A stretch of DNA of 34,583 nucleotides from Promethearchaeia archaeon. Lineage in GTDB: Archaea; Asgardarchaeota; Lokiarchaeia; Sigyniarchaeales; SOKP01. Positions 1 through 8,391 of this stretch are shown here, one piece after another. The stretch spans positions 1-34,583 of the forward strand of contig JAHQWH010000101.1 in assembly GCA_029856105.1 (NCBI GenBank). Reading direction: 5' to 3'. Every line of letters begins with the position of its first letter. Positions within the stretch are counted from its first letter, which is position 1. The notes under the pieces are model-generated. The model did not search any database and was not told the DNA's origin. It saw only the letters and a program-made list of their open reading frames with translations. Made by a program: the position numbers and the translations under genes.

Positions 1-2
1 AT

Positions 3-2585
3 GAGATTAAAAAATATGTAAAAGAAAGGCGGCTTTCGATTGGTCCTATGTATGTTTTACCAGATGAGTTTTTGGTAAGTGGCGAGTCTTTGATTAGAAA
101 CTTAATGATTGGACACCAAATTGCTAATAGATTTGGAAGGGTTATGAAAGCAGGTTACATCCCTGATCCTTTTGGCCACATTGCTCAATTACCTCAAATA
201 CTTCAAGGATTTGAAATCCCTTCGATTTTATTCTGGCGAGGGTTTGGTAACGAATTCGAAGAAAACAACTTGAACATTGAATTTATATGGAATTCCCCAG
301 GAAATTCTAGTTCAATTTTGGGAATATTTTTAAAGCAGAGCTACGGTTCGGTTGCTGATCTTAATTTATCAAAAAAAAACGGAAAATATAAACTGGCGCT
401 TCATAAGATAAAAAGGGTTGTTTCTGAGTTCGAGAAATTCACCGCTACCCCCTATGTTCTTTTGAATAGCGGTTCAGATCATCACGAAGCTCGATCAGAG
501 ATTCCTGAAATAGTTAGGCAATGGAACGAAATGTATCCCGAGAAACTTTTAGAACAAAACGATTTTGAATATTACGTTGATAAAGTATTAGGCGATAATC
601 CACAGTTAAAATCGTTTAAAGGAGAGTTAAGGGGTGGAAAGTACGCACATCTACTTTCAGGGGTATTTTCAGCTCGCATGTGGATCAAGCAGAGAAACTC
701 GGCGATCGAATATCTGTACGAAAAATATACGGAACCCTTATCAACAATTATATGGTCTCTCGATAAAAATAAGAAATTTAATTATCCTCAAGCTTATATG
801 CTCACAGGTTTGAAATGGCTTATCAAAAACCACCCTCACGATAGCATATGTGGCTGTTCTATTGATCAAGTTCACAAAGAAATGGAGACCAGATTTGATT
901 GGGCGGAGCAAATCGGTAACGAAGTGTTTAAAAATTCAATGTTGTATCTATATAATTTGATTACAGTTGAAGAAGACGAGAAAAAAATTCCGATCGTAGT
1001 ATTTAATCCTCTTCCTTGGAAACGGAAAGATGTCGCAAATTTCAACGCAATATCCAACACTAAAAAGGCTGGCTTTAAAAATCCAGAAGCTTTCAAAATT
1101 CTCGACTCCGAAGGAAACGAGATCGCATACCAATACGTTCAAGTCAACGAAGAACCAAGATATCGATTAATTGGTTCGGTAAGTTATTATTGTTCGTTTT
1201 TAGCCGATGTTCCTGCTTGTGGATATAGGTGTTATTATATCATACCAGGAGAAAAACCAGAAGAATCTGTAATAAAAAGTAAAGAATTGAAGTTAGGAAT
1301 AAATAGCTTAGAAAATCAGTTCTACAAAATTGATATAAGTTTTAATGGGCAAATAGATGTTTTAGATAAAGAAAGCGAAATTTTGTACGAAAATATTTGC
1401 TATTTTGAAGATGTAGGAGATTGGGGGGACGAATATGACTTTTCTGGGCCATATGATAATCAAACTGATCTAAAATTCACATCAAAAGATCTGAATGTTC
1501 TAGAAATAACACCGTTTTTAGATGGGGTAACCCAAAAAACGATTAAAATAAGAGCAAATCTCAATTTACCTGCTTCTTTAACCGAGGATAGGTATAGTAG
1601 AGACGAATATCTGATTTCAAACTTAATCGATATCTATATAACGGTATACAAGGACATTAAACGAGTTGACTTTAAAATTGATTTAGAAAACAATAGTAAA
1701 GACCACCGAATAAGAGTACTTTTTCCTTCAAAAATTAAATCTAAAAAGGTAGATTCCGATGGGCATTTTTACGTCATTTCACGAGATTTTGAGATGCCAA
1801 AATCTGAGAGATGGGCTCAAAAACCGGTACCTACTAACCACCAAAAAGACTTTGTGTCTGTTAACGATACATCAAGAACCTTTTCGGTTATAAACAAAGG
1901 ATTACCCGAATATGAAGCAATTATTAATAAAGATGATACGATTTCGCTAGCTATTACCTTACTGCGGTGTATTGAATGGCTTTCAAGACACGATTTTACA
2001 TCGAGAAGAAGTAACGCAGGCCCGGACCTAAATACTCCCGAGGCTCAATGTCTTGGAAAGCATACTTTCGAGCTTTCTCTCGTTATTGAAGGAAACAAAA
2101 CTAATTGGTTAGATTCGAACGCTCACATAAAAGGTAAAGAATTTAACAACCCTTTTGAGGTGGTGGTTCCCTCAATAGTTAGGACCTCAATAAGAGCTTC
2201 GAATAAAGTCGTTTTAGCCCCTTTTGGACTCATCTCATATTTTAAAACAGCAACTATTCAACCTTTAAAACCTTATTTACCTACTGAATTAAGCTTCCTT
2301 GAAATCGATAACAAAAAAGTAATGCTTAGTGCTTTGAAAAAATCGGAAAAGGGAGAATCTTTAATCGTTAGAGTCTATAACATCTCTCCAACCTCACAAA
2401 AAGCAAGGATATCCTTACATAAGAAGACTTCCATCAAGAGCGTGGATATTGTAAACTTTCTGGAGGAAAAACCTGAAAATGAAATTAAGGCAAAAATTGA
2501 TTCAAGTAAAGAAAATCATCTTAATTTAACTTTGGAACCTCATGTAATAGTAACGATAAAACTTGAGCTTATTAATAATTATTAA
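3..2585 (+). CDS. GH38 alpha-mannosidase / mannosylglycerate hydrolase-like, 5' end missing
   Basis: Glycoside hydrolase family 38 enzyme predicted to release alpha-mannosyl residues from glycans or compatible solutes. The frame is open to the left edge (IKKYVKERR lies before the first internal Met at 48), so the gene starts outside the window and the N-terminal zinc-binding His/Asp are missing. Visible GH38 signatures are PDPFGHIAQLPQ (its Asp is the expected nucleophile, codon near 165), FWRG, and HPHDSICGCSIDQVHKEMETR (near 830-890), the last typical of the bacterial MngB-like branch. The rest is the beta-sandwich C-terminal region usual in GH38. At least 860 residues are present, close to full length. 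No secretion signal can be judged because the start is absent. Substrate is not deducible; family assignment is firm. Confidence 0.9.
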   Translation, partial: EIKKYVKERRLSIGPMYVLPDEFLVSGESLIRNLMIGHQIANRFGRVMKAGYIPDPFGHIAQLPQILQGFEIPSILFWRGFGNEFEENNLNIEFIWNSPGNSSSILGIFLKQSYGSVADLNLSKKNGKYKLALHKIKRVVSEFEKFTATPYVLLNSGSDHHEARSEIPEIVRQWNEMYPEKLLEQNDFEYYVDKVLGDNPQLKSFKGELRGGKYAHLLSGVFSARMWIKQRNSAIEYLYEKYTEPLSTIIWSLDKNKKFNYPQAYMLTGLKWLIKNHPHDSICGCSIDQVHKEMETRFDWAEQIGNEVFKNSMLYLYNLITVEEDEKKIPIVVFNPLPWKRKDVANFNAISNTKKAGFKNPEAFKILDSEGNEIAYQYVQVNEEPRYRLIGSVSYYCSFLADVPACGYRCYYIIPGEKPEESVIKSKELKLGINSLENQFYKIDISFNGQIDVLDKESEILYENICYFEDVGDWGDEYDFSGPYDNQTDLKFTSKDLNVLEITPFLDGVTQKTIKIRANLNLPASLTEDRYSRDEYLISNLIDIYITVYKDIKRVDFKIDLENNSKDHRIRVLFPSKIKSKKVDSDGHFYVISRDFEMPKSERWAQKPVPTNHQKDFVSVNDTSRTFSVINKGLPEYEAIINKDDTISLAITLLRCIEWLSRHDFTSRRSNAGPDLNTPEAQCLGKHTFELSLVIEGNKTNWLDSNAHIKGKEFNNPFEVVVPSIVRTSIRASNKVVLAPFGLISYFKTATIQPLKPYLPTELSFLEIDNKKVMLSALKKSEKGESLIVRVYNISPTSQKARISLHKKTSIKSVDIVNFLEEKPENEIKAKIDSSKENHLNLTLEPHVIVTIKLELINNY

Positions 2586-2666
2586 ATAAATAAAAAAATT
2601 CTTTTATTTTTTAAAAATCTCTAAATCCACTTTAAAATATTTCTATTTTTAATAATATTGGTTATG

Positions 2667-2688
2667 TGATACTATTTTTATAGTATCA
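2667..2688. terminator. Perfect 9-bp hairpin, possible terminator
   Basis: TGATACTAT, a TTTT loop, then ATAGTATCA: a perfect 9-bp inverted repeat in the 150-bp gap after the mannosidase. A T-run (2694-2698) follows six bases later, fitting transcription termination of the mannosidase. It lies 47 bp before the reductase start, so an operator role is possible. Confidence 0.45.
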
Positions 2689-2735
2689 TCAACTTTTTAG
2701 CTAACTTCTGAATAAAATAAAAGGTCGAAAAACTT

Positions 2736-3845
2736 GTGAAAAAGTTTGATATTATTGTTATAGGCGCAGGACCAGGAGGTTCTGTTGCAGCTAAAGTAGC
2801 CTCCGAAAACGGATATTCTACCTGCATTCTTGAGAAAGAAATGCTTGGTGAGAAAGGAAGATATAAAGCGTGTGGAGGAGCTACTGCATGGGAACTAATA
2901 GAAGAAATTGACTACCCAGAAGAAAAAATTGGAAGGGTAATTGAATCTTTAGAATTGCACCATGTTGACGGAGAAACTTATTCTAAAAAAGGTAAAGGCG
3001 CTGTCGTTTGGCGAAGTACTTTCGATAAGTTTTTAACTGACATGGCTGTCGAAAGTGGAGTCTTATTAAAAGAGAAAGAGCCTATGATTGACATTGGAAA
3101 AGTTGATGATTTTTACAAAATCAGTACTAATAAAGAAAAATATATTGCAAAATACATAATTGCTGCCGATGGCGTTACTTCACCTACTTTGAAATTGCTA
3201 AATTGGCCTTTTTTCAAAAGTGAAGACTTAATTTTAACGATTACTAAAGAGATGAAAACTACTAAGGCCAATATCGATAAAACTCTTGGACATGATACAG
3301 TTCATTTGTTTTTTGGTATTGAAAGTCTTATTCGTGTTGGTTATGCTTGGTTGTTTCCAAAAACTGAGAGGATTACAGTAGGATGGGGTAATCAAATTAA
3401 TTTAGTGAAAAATTCAAGAGAAGAATTCAAAAAATTTCTAGGGCTCCCACTTGTAAAACTAGCGCTAAACAATTCAACGATGGAAACCTTTAAACCCCAT
3501 TTAATCCCAGTTGGATTAAGATCTAAATTATATGAAGATTTTGTTTTTGCGATAGGAGATTCTGGAGGAATCGTAGATCCAATTTCTGGAAAAGGGATTC
3601 CCTATGCCATGATGTCGGGTCAATTTGCTATTGACGCTATTAAAACTTGCGAAAAAAAAGACAAGTTAGATAAATTAGGTTCTGTTTATGAAGGAAATTT
3701 AGACAAAAAATTTCTCAGAGTTTTAAAACTAAAAAGGATTTTAAGAGACAAAGTTTTTCAAAGTGATGAAAATTTGAAGAAATTCTTATCGTTGTGGGAA
3801 AACCATCGAAGTTCAGAAATAGCAATAAAAAAATTAATGGATTAA
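2736..3845 (+). CDS. Geranylgeranyl reductase family FAD flavoprotein
   Basis: Predicted to saturate the geranylgeranyl chains of archaeal ether lipids (or the diphosphate precursor) using FAD. The N-terminus has the Rossmann motif GAGPGG (residues 10-15), followed by KACGG (45-49) with the Cys seen near the active site in this family. The family signature YxWxFP-x7-GxG is present as YAWLFP (203-208) and GWG (216-218). The FAD-closing motif GDSGGIVDPISGKG spans about 274-287. Length of 369 residues is normal. The start is GTG at 2736. The polyprenyl synthase begins 10 bp downstream, so the two are probably one transcript for making and saturating isoprenoid chains. Exact substrate (lipid, phytyl precursor or quinone) is not visible in the sequence. 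Confidence 0.88.
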   Translation: MKKFDIIVIGAGPGGSVAAKVASENGYSTCILEKEMLGEKGRYKACGGATAWELIEEIDYPEEKIGRVIESLELHHVDGETYSKKGKGAVVWRSTFDKFLTDMAVESGVLLKEKEPMIDIGKVDDFYKISTNKEKYIAKYIIAADGVTSPTLKLLNWPFFKSEDLILTITKEMKTTKANIDKTLGHDTVHLFFGIESLIRVGYAWLFPKTERITVGWGNQINLVKNSREEFKKFLGLPLVKLALNNSTMETFKPHLIPVGLRSKLYEDFVFAIGDSGGIVDPISGKGIPYAMMSGQFAIDAIKTCEKKDKLDKLGSVYEGNLDKKFLRVLKLKRILRDKVFQSDENLKKFLSLWENHRSSEIAIKKLMD

Positions 3846-3855
3846 GTGAGCCTAA

Positions 3856-4923
3856 ATGAAATTTAATGAATATGTGAGTTTTTATAAGCCTAAGATAAAC
3901 GATGCAATAGCGTTAATATATAATAGAAATTTAAAAGAAGTAAATAATTCGTTCTTAAAAGTCTATTATTCAGAATTACGAGACTATTTCTTAGCGGGAG
4001 GAAAAAGAATTCGTCCTTTGCTTTGTATCGCTACTTATAACGCTTTTAGTGAAAAACAAAATGACGATATTATCTTTCCAAGCGTTGGTGTCGAATTCTT
4101 ACATAACGCTTCTTTAGTCCACGATGATATTATTGATAAAGATAATTTTAGACGAGGAAAACCCGCATTTCACTACAGATTTAGACAATTTCACGAAGAA
4201 AATAACCTTAAAAAAATAGCAGCTGAAGATTATGGTAATTCGATAGGCATTATTGGTGGAGATTCCGCATTTTTTCTAGGTCTTGAAGCTTTTTTTTTTA
4301 ACAATTTTGGTAATAACTTAAATCTCAGAGCAATTCAATATTACGAACATGCTTTTAGAGAAGTAGCAAATGGAGTTTTGATCGAAATTGATATGATAAA
4401 CAAGAAAAACCTAAAAATGGAAGATTACATCCACATGGTTTCTCTTAAAACGGGAGCGTTACTAGAAAAATCAATATTAATTGGTGCTAATTACGCTAAA
4501 GTTGAAGAAAAATATAAGTCATATTTATCGATTTATGGAAAAAACTTAGGAATTATATTCCAGATAATAGACGACATTTTAGGAACCTTTGGTGATGAAA
4601 CAACAACGGGAAAACCAACAGACGGAGATATTAGAGAATCTAAAAAGACATGTTTATTGATAGAAGCCAATAATATGTTAAAAGGTAATGAAAAAATCAG
4701 ACTCAATGAATTAATCGAAAGTATTAATATGACTCAAGATGAAGTTCAAGAAGTAAGAGAATTATTTCTTAAAGCAGAAGTCATTAATAATAGTAAAAAA
4801 CTAGCGGACACTTATTATAAAGAAGCTCAAGTTGCCCTTGAAAAACTAAAGCCATTAATTCACAATTCAGAGTTAGAGTTTTATGAAAACCTATTAAAAT
4901 TTGTATTAGAAAGAAAATTTTGA
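3856..4923 (+). CDS. Trans-polyprenyl diphosphate synthase (GGPP synthase family)
   Basis: Condenses IPP with allylic diphosphates to make the all-trans prenyl chain used for archaeal lipids. Visible motifs are GGKRIRP (48-54), the first Asp-rich motif DDIID (90-94) and the second region DDILGTFGDE (from about 239) followed by GKPTDGDIRESKKT, a typical archaeal form. There is no two-residue insertion in the first motif, so it is not the plant/bacterial type II. The fifth residue before the first motif is Ala85 and the fourth is Ser86, whereas archaeal type I GGPP synthases carry an aromatic residue at the fifth position; the product may therefore be longer than C20, or length may be set elsewhere. 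It follows the reductase by 10 bp, with GTGAG upstream of the ATG as a weak ribosome site. At 355 residues it is slightly longer than usual. Confidence 0.9.
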   Translation: MKFNEYVSFYKPKINDAIALIYNRNLKEVNNSFLKVYYSELRDYFLAGGKRIRPLLCIATYNAFSEKQNDDIIFPSVGVEFLHNASLVHDDIIDKDNFRRGKPAFHYRFRQFHEENNLKKIAAEDYGNSIGIIGGDSAFFLGLEAFFFNNFGNNLNLRAIQYYEHAFREVANGVLIEIDMINKKNLKMEDYIHMVSLKTGALLEKSILIGANYAKVEEKYKSYLSIYGKNLGIIFQIIDDILGTFGDETTTGKPTDGDIRESKKTCLLIEANNMLKGNEKIRLNELIESINMTQDEVQEVRELFLKAEVINNSKKLADTYYKEAQVALEKLKPLIHNSELEFYENLLKFVLERKF

Positions 4924-5058
4924 GTTTCTAGATCTTGTTTGAGGTGTTTAAAAAAAATTTTAATAAGAGTAACCTCCACTCTTCTATGTGATCAAGAAGG
5001 CGTTCTCTTTTTACTCTAATAAAAACTTATTTTTAAAATATCGAATCTTATATTGATT

Positions 5059-5979
5059 ATGGGACTATTTAACGTTAAAAATATAATAAGTTTTGCTTCC
5101 ATGGCTCCAACATTTTTACAGTCAATAGTAAGAAATGTTCCGTTATATGTGAATTACGATTTAACTTGGCAATGTAACTTAAAATGTAAGCATTGTTATT
5201 TTTTCTCATCAACAAAGGAATTAAAAAATAAAAGAACGGAATTATCGGACGAAGAATGGATTAAACTTTTTAAATACCATAGAAAGTTAGGAACAAAAAT
5301 AGCTGTTTTGACCGGTGGAGAACCTACTTTAAGAATGGATGTTATAAAAGAAGCGATTAAAATTTTTCCCTCAGTTCAGGTTGTATCAAATGGAGTTATA
5401 AAATTACCTCGATTTAATGGATTTAAACAACCAAAATACTGGGTAAGTATAGATGGTACCAAGGAAACTCATGACAAGATAAGAGGTGCAAGGGTTTTTG
5501 ATAAAGTCATACAAAATATTCGGGAGAACAATCCGGTCGTTGTGTCAACCATCATGACGTTAAATTATAAGGAAATTGAAGATATTGCTAAGATTGCTCA
5601 CTATAATGGTGCTTCTGGATTAGTTTTTCTATTATATACCGACTATCCTGACAGCCCACTTTTATTAAAAGGTGATATATTAAAAAAGACAATAAAAGAC
5701 ATTTTAAAAGTAATGCGTGAATACGGAAATTTTATTTGTTATTCCAAAAAAATGTTAGAAGTATACCTGTCAAAAGAATTTGTGCCGCATTGCATATTTA
5801 AAACTGGTCAAATAAAAAGTTTCTATCCTGATGGAAAACAAAAGTTTTGTGTCATGGGAAATTCACCACTTTTATGTGACAATTGTGGATGTATCGTGCC
5901 AATTGCTGCTTATGCCTTATTTAGGAAATTTGATTCCGGTACAGTTGATAAAACGAGAAAATTGTTTAATTTCATGTAA
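5059..5979 (+). CDS. Radical SAM protein of unknown substrate
   Basis: Radical S-adenosylmethionine enzyme. The cluster-binding CxxxCxxC is CNLKCKHC (Cys39, Cys43, Cys46), followed by the GGEP motif (TGGEPTLR) and the serial strands of a partial TIM barrel. A second Cys group lies near the C-terminus (Cys245, Cys264 and CDNCGC, Cys273/276/278), possibly an auxiliary cluster or zinc site. I chose ATG 5059 rather than the TTG two codons upstream; neither has a clear ribosome site. Location after geranylgeranyl reductase and polyprenyl synthase suggests lipid or cofactor modification, but that is inference from neighbours only. The reading frame continues for 49 sense codons after the TAA at 5977, so the gene may be recently shortened. 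Confidence 0.8.
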   Translation: MGLFNVKNIISFASMAPTFLQSIVRNVPLYVNYDLTWQCNLKCKHCYFFSSTKELKNKRTELSDEEWIKLFKYHRKLGTKIAVLTGGEPTLRMDVIKEAIKIFPSVQVVSNGVIKLPRFNGFKQPKYWVSIDGTKETHDKIRGARVFDKVIQNIRENNPVVVSTIMTLNYKEIEDIAKIAHYNGASGLVFLLYTDYPDSPLLLKGDILKKTIKDILKVMREYGNFICYSKKMLEVYLSKEFVPHCIFKTGQIKSFYPDGKQKFCVMGNSPLLCDNCGCIVPIAAYALFRKFDSGTVDKTRKLFNFM

Positions 5980-6129
5980 TTTTTGTTATTTTGCAAAATT
6001 GATTTTTTCTACGATGCCATCTACAGCAATAACATGGAGCCCTATGAAATTTATAGAAATAAAAAGATGGAGATTGAGGTTCCGGCGAAGATTTGCAAGA
6101 ATATCAAAGAGAGATACAAAAACCACTAA
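5980..6129 (+). pseudogene. In-frame continuation after the radical SAM stop
   Basis: Directly after the TAA at 5977-5979 the same frame stays open for 49 codons to TAA at 6127-6129. It contains coding-like sequence such as DAIYSNNMEPYEIYRNKK and MEIEVPAKICKNIKERYKNH. It may be the detached tail of the radical SAM gene (nonsense mutation), a read-through extension, or chance. No separate ribosome site is evident. The rest of the gap to 6238 shows no gene. Confidence 0.3.
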
Positions 6130-6238
6130 TTCTGTCGTTCTAAATGAGATAGATTTAATATTTAGTTAATATTTTAGATTCATACTCTTTAATAATTAAA
6201 AAACAAAAAAGATGAAATAAAAAGGAATAGAGCTTAGA

Positions 6239-7501
6239 ATGAAAAAAATAACTGGAGTAGATATTTTAGACGAAGAGGTAAAAGAAAAATTAACGACTAA
6301 AAATATCTATAAAATTTTTAATAATTTTATCATGCCCCTCATTACCGAAGAAGAAAGAGCATTTTTGGAAGAATTGGAACTTTTTCTGCTTAAACATATT
6401 GAACCTAATATAGACCTCAACACCGAAGTATACGAACTTTTTCCTATTCTTGGGAAAAAAAATTATATTCAAAGATTAAATAATTTTGGTGATTGTAAAA
6501 GGTGCAATATGCGATACGAGATGCTTCTAGCTATGGCTACATCGATTGTCGATCCTGAACTAGACTTGGCTAGAGTAGTAACCGGCGTAATATTTGCAAA
6601 TCCTTTATTCCAATTTGGTAAAAGCGATCATATCATTGAAGTTTTACATCAAATCGTAACGGGTAAAAAGATAGGATGTATTTGTATAACGGAAAAGTAC
6701 CAAGGGTCTGATGCGGTTAACATGAAAACTAAAATCCAGGATAAAGGAGATCATTTAATTATGGATGGAGAAAAACTATACACTACAAATGGACCTAACG
6801 CAGACTATTTCATAGTTTATGGTGTATCAGACACATCAAATCCTCGAGGTACAATGTACCAAGTCATTGTTGAGCGAGATTTTGAAGGTTTAGAAACTAA
6901 CAGGCTCGGCATTCAATCCGTTCCCCGTATAGAAATTGGACAAACAATTTTTAATTCCGTTAAAATTCCCAAAGAAAATGTTCTTGGAACCAAAGGTCAA
7001 GGATATAAGAACCTTTTTTCTGGGCTAGTTGCTGAAAGATGCGCTATCATAGGTTCTAGCCTTGGTATCGCTTGGCTTACGGCAATTACAGCTCTTATAT
7101 ATACAAACATAAGGTCTCAATTCAATCGCCCGATATACGACTTTCAAGGTGTTTCTTTTCCAATCACTCAGTTAATCACTGAATTAATGGCTGCTACGGA
7201 GTTAGGTTTCACAAGCGCAACAGAATACGATAAGACTATAGAACGCCAACATTTTGAAGAGAAAAAATACATAAAATACAACGCATCGTTTAGCTCAGGA
7301 GCGAAATTCCTTGCTTCTAACTTAGCTCATAAAATCTCGTATGAAACTCAGCAATTATGCGGAGGAATTGCTTTCACAGATAACCTGCGAATCGATAAAG
7401 CTTTAGAGGTTGCAAAAGTGCAAGAGATTATTGGTGGGGCTAGAAATATACAACTCTATTTAGTGAGTCGAGCAATAAAAGATATGATATCCTTTTTGTA
7501 A
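6239..7501 (+). CDS. Acyl-CoA dehydrogenase family flavoprotein
   Basis: FAD-dependent acyl-CoA dehydrogenase-like protein, 420 residues. Domain order is normal: helical N-domain, beta domain with ITEKYQGSDA (150-159; the usual ITEPxxGSD) and YTTNGPNADY (181-190), then the C-terminal helical bundle with RSQFNRPIYDFQGV and QQLCGGIAF. The canonical catalytic Glu of the YEGT motif is absent; the equivalent stretch reads EIIGGARNIQ (396-405). A Glu is present at position 266 (LVAERCAIIG), which aligns with the alternative base of isovaleryl-CoA and long-chain dehydrogenases. This fits a branched-chain acyl-CoA substrate, but that is inference. An AAGGA-like ribosome site lies upstream of the ATG. 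It ends 15 bp from the convergent TBP gene. Confidence 0.85.
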   Translation: MKKITGVDILDEEVKEKLTTKNIYKIFNNFIMPLITEEERAFLEELELFLLKHIEPNIDLNTEVYELFPILGKKNYIQRLNNFGDCKRCNMRYEMLLAMATSIVDPELDLARVVTGVIFANPLFQFGKSDHIIEVLHQIVTGKKIGCICITEKYQGSDAVNMKTKIQDKGDHLIMDGEKLYTTNGPNADYFIVYGVSDTSNPRGTMYQVIVERDFEGLETNRLGIQSVPRIEIGQTIFNSVKIPKENVLGTKGQGYKNLFSGLVAERCAIIGSSLGIAWLTAITALIYTNIRSQFNRPIYDFQGVSFPITQLITELMAATELGFTSATEYDKTIERQHFEEKKYIKYNASFSSGAKFLASNLAHKISYETQQLCGGIAFTDNLRIDKALEVAKVQEIIGGARNIQLYLVSRAIKDMISFL

Positions 7502-7516
7502 TAGTTCAGTTGTTTT

Positions 7517-8116
7517 TTAAAGTAAATCAGTAACCTCAGTAACCTCAGTAACCTCAGATTCTCTAAGTTGTTTAATTAATATCGGTATTGCTTCATCGAT
7601 TATCGATTTTTCTTTTGCACCTAAACATACTATTTTTCCTGAAGAGAATATTAAAAAAACTACCTTTGGAACCTGCATTTTATAAATTGCTGCGGGAAAT
7701 ACTTCAGGCTCGTACATAACATTGTCCATCATAATAGTTAACACATTCAAATCAACATTCATATTCAGACTACTAGTTGCTACAATATTTTGAATGGTAA
7801 CTTTTGGATTTTTTATTTTAAATCCGATGTTTTGCATCTTTCCAACTGCTTGTTGAGCTGCTAAGCTAGCATCTGTGGTTTTTTTAAGACCAGTAATTAC
7901 CATTTTACCCGAAGAAAAAATTAATAAAGTAGCATGAGGATTTTCAATTCTCATAATAAGCCCTGGAAAACGATCAGGATGATATTCCACATTGGATATT
8001 TTTTGAATTATTTGATTTAAATCAAGTGCACCATCAATTTCGGTTATAGCTGTAGCTACAATATTTACAACTTTATATGAGATCTCAAGCTTGTCACCGC
8101 GATGATTACCCCCCAA
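7517..8116 (-). CDS. tbp: TATA-box binding protein (TBP)
   Basis: Archaeal general transcription factor that binds the promoter TATA element and recruits TFB and RNA polymerase. Two direct TBP repeats are clear: the first with FPGLIMRIENPHATLLIFSSGK, the second with FPAAIYKMQVPKVVFLIFSSGK, each preceded by the NIVAT strand. The tail is acidic and ends in three EVT repeats, encoded by a perfect 9-bp tandem repeat. The start is uncertain. TTG at 8116 is the only conventional codon and has no clear ribosome site. A strong GAGGAGAT (8164-8171) lies in front of in-frame ATT codons (8161, 8158), and GAGGAT (8135-8140) lies in front of ATT 8125; these would add up to 15 residues. The whole conserved core is retained with any of these starts. 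Confidence 0.93.
   Translation of the reverse strand: MGGNHRGDKLEISYKVVNIVATAITEIDGALDLNQIIQKISNVEYHPDRFPGLIMRIENPHATLLIFSSGKMVITGLKKTTDASLAAQQAVGKMQNIGFKIKNPKVTIQNIVATSSLNMNVDLNVLTIMMDNVMYEPEVFPAAIYKMQVPKVVFLIFSSGKIVCLGAKEKSIIDEAIPILIKQLRESEVTEVTEVTDLL
7531..7557. repeat. Three perfect 9-bp tandem repeats (taacctcag)
   Basis: Three head-to-tail copies of taacctcag lie inside the 3' end of the TBP gene. Read on the minus strand they encode EVT-EVT-EVT in the acidic tail. Because the unit is a multiple of three, copy-number change would lengthen or shorten the tail without a frameshift. Confidence 0.9.
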
Positions 8117-8163
8117 ATCTCGAATTATAAGCTTATCCTCAAGGTTTTCTCCACTAATAATTT

Positions 8164-8171
8164 ATCTCCTC
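8164..8171 (-). promoter_or_regulatory. Shine-Dalgarno motif GAGGAGAT before TBP
   Basis: Good match to the archaeal GGAGGTGAT consensus in the TBP/UbiX divergent gap (8117-8391). It is 45 nt or more from the TTG at 8116 but four to seven nt from in-frame ATT codons at 8161 and 8158, so it argues for a non-AUG start of TBP. The rest of this gap holds only AT-rich promoter-like sequence. Confidence 0.5.
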
Positions 8172-8391
8172 ATAATATTTTGTATTAAACTGATGTATTA
8201 TGACTTAATTAAATTTAATAAGGTGAATTAAATTTAAAATAATTAACATCTTTTAAACTAAATGAAACATCCCAATTTAACTTTTTCATCATTTTTTTTT
8301 ATCTTAATTTAGAGAAAAATAGATAAGATCTAAAAATAATTAAAGAATTATATTATAACTCTAATTAATTAAAATATCTTAAACTCCTTTG

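Noticed and set aside
4965..4983. AAGAGT/ACTCTT inverted repeat after the polyprenyl synthase as a terminator or leader element
   Set aside because: Only 6 bp of stem with a 7-base loop and no T-run; such repeats are expected by chance in AT-rich DNA.
5831..6169. Open frame of 112 codons overlapping the radical SAM 3' end
   Set aside because: Overlaps the conserved Cys-rich tail of the radical SAM gene in another frame, and its sequence looks like frame-shadow translation.
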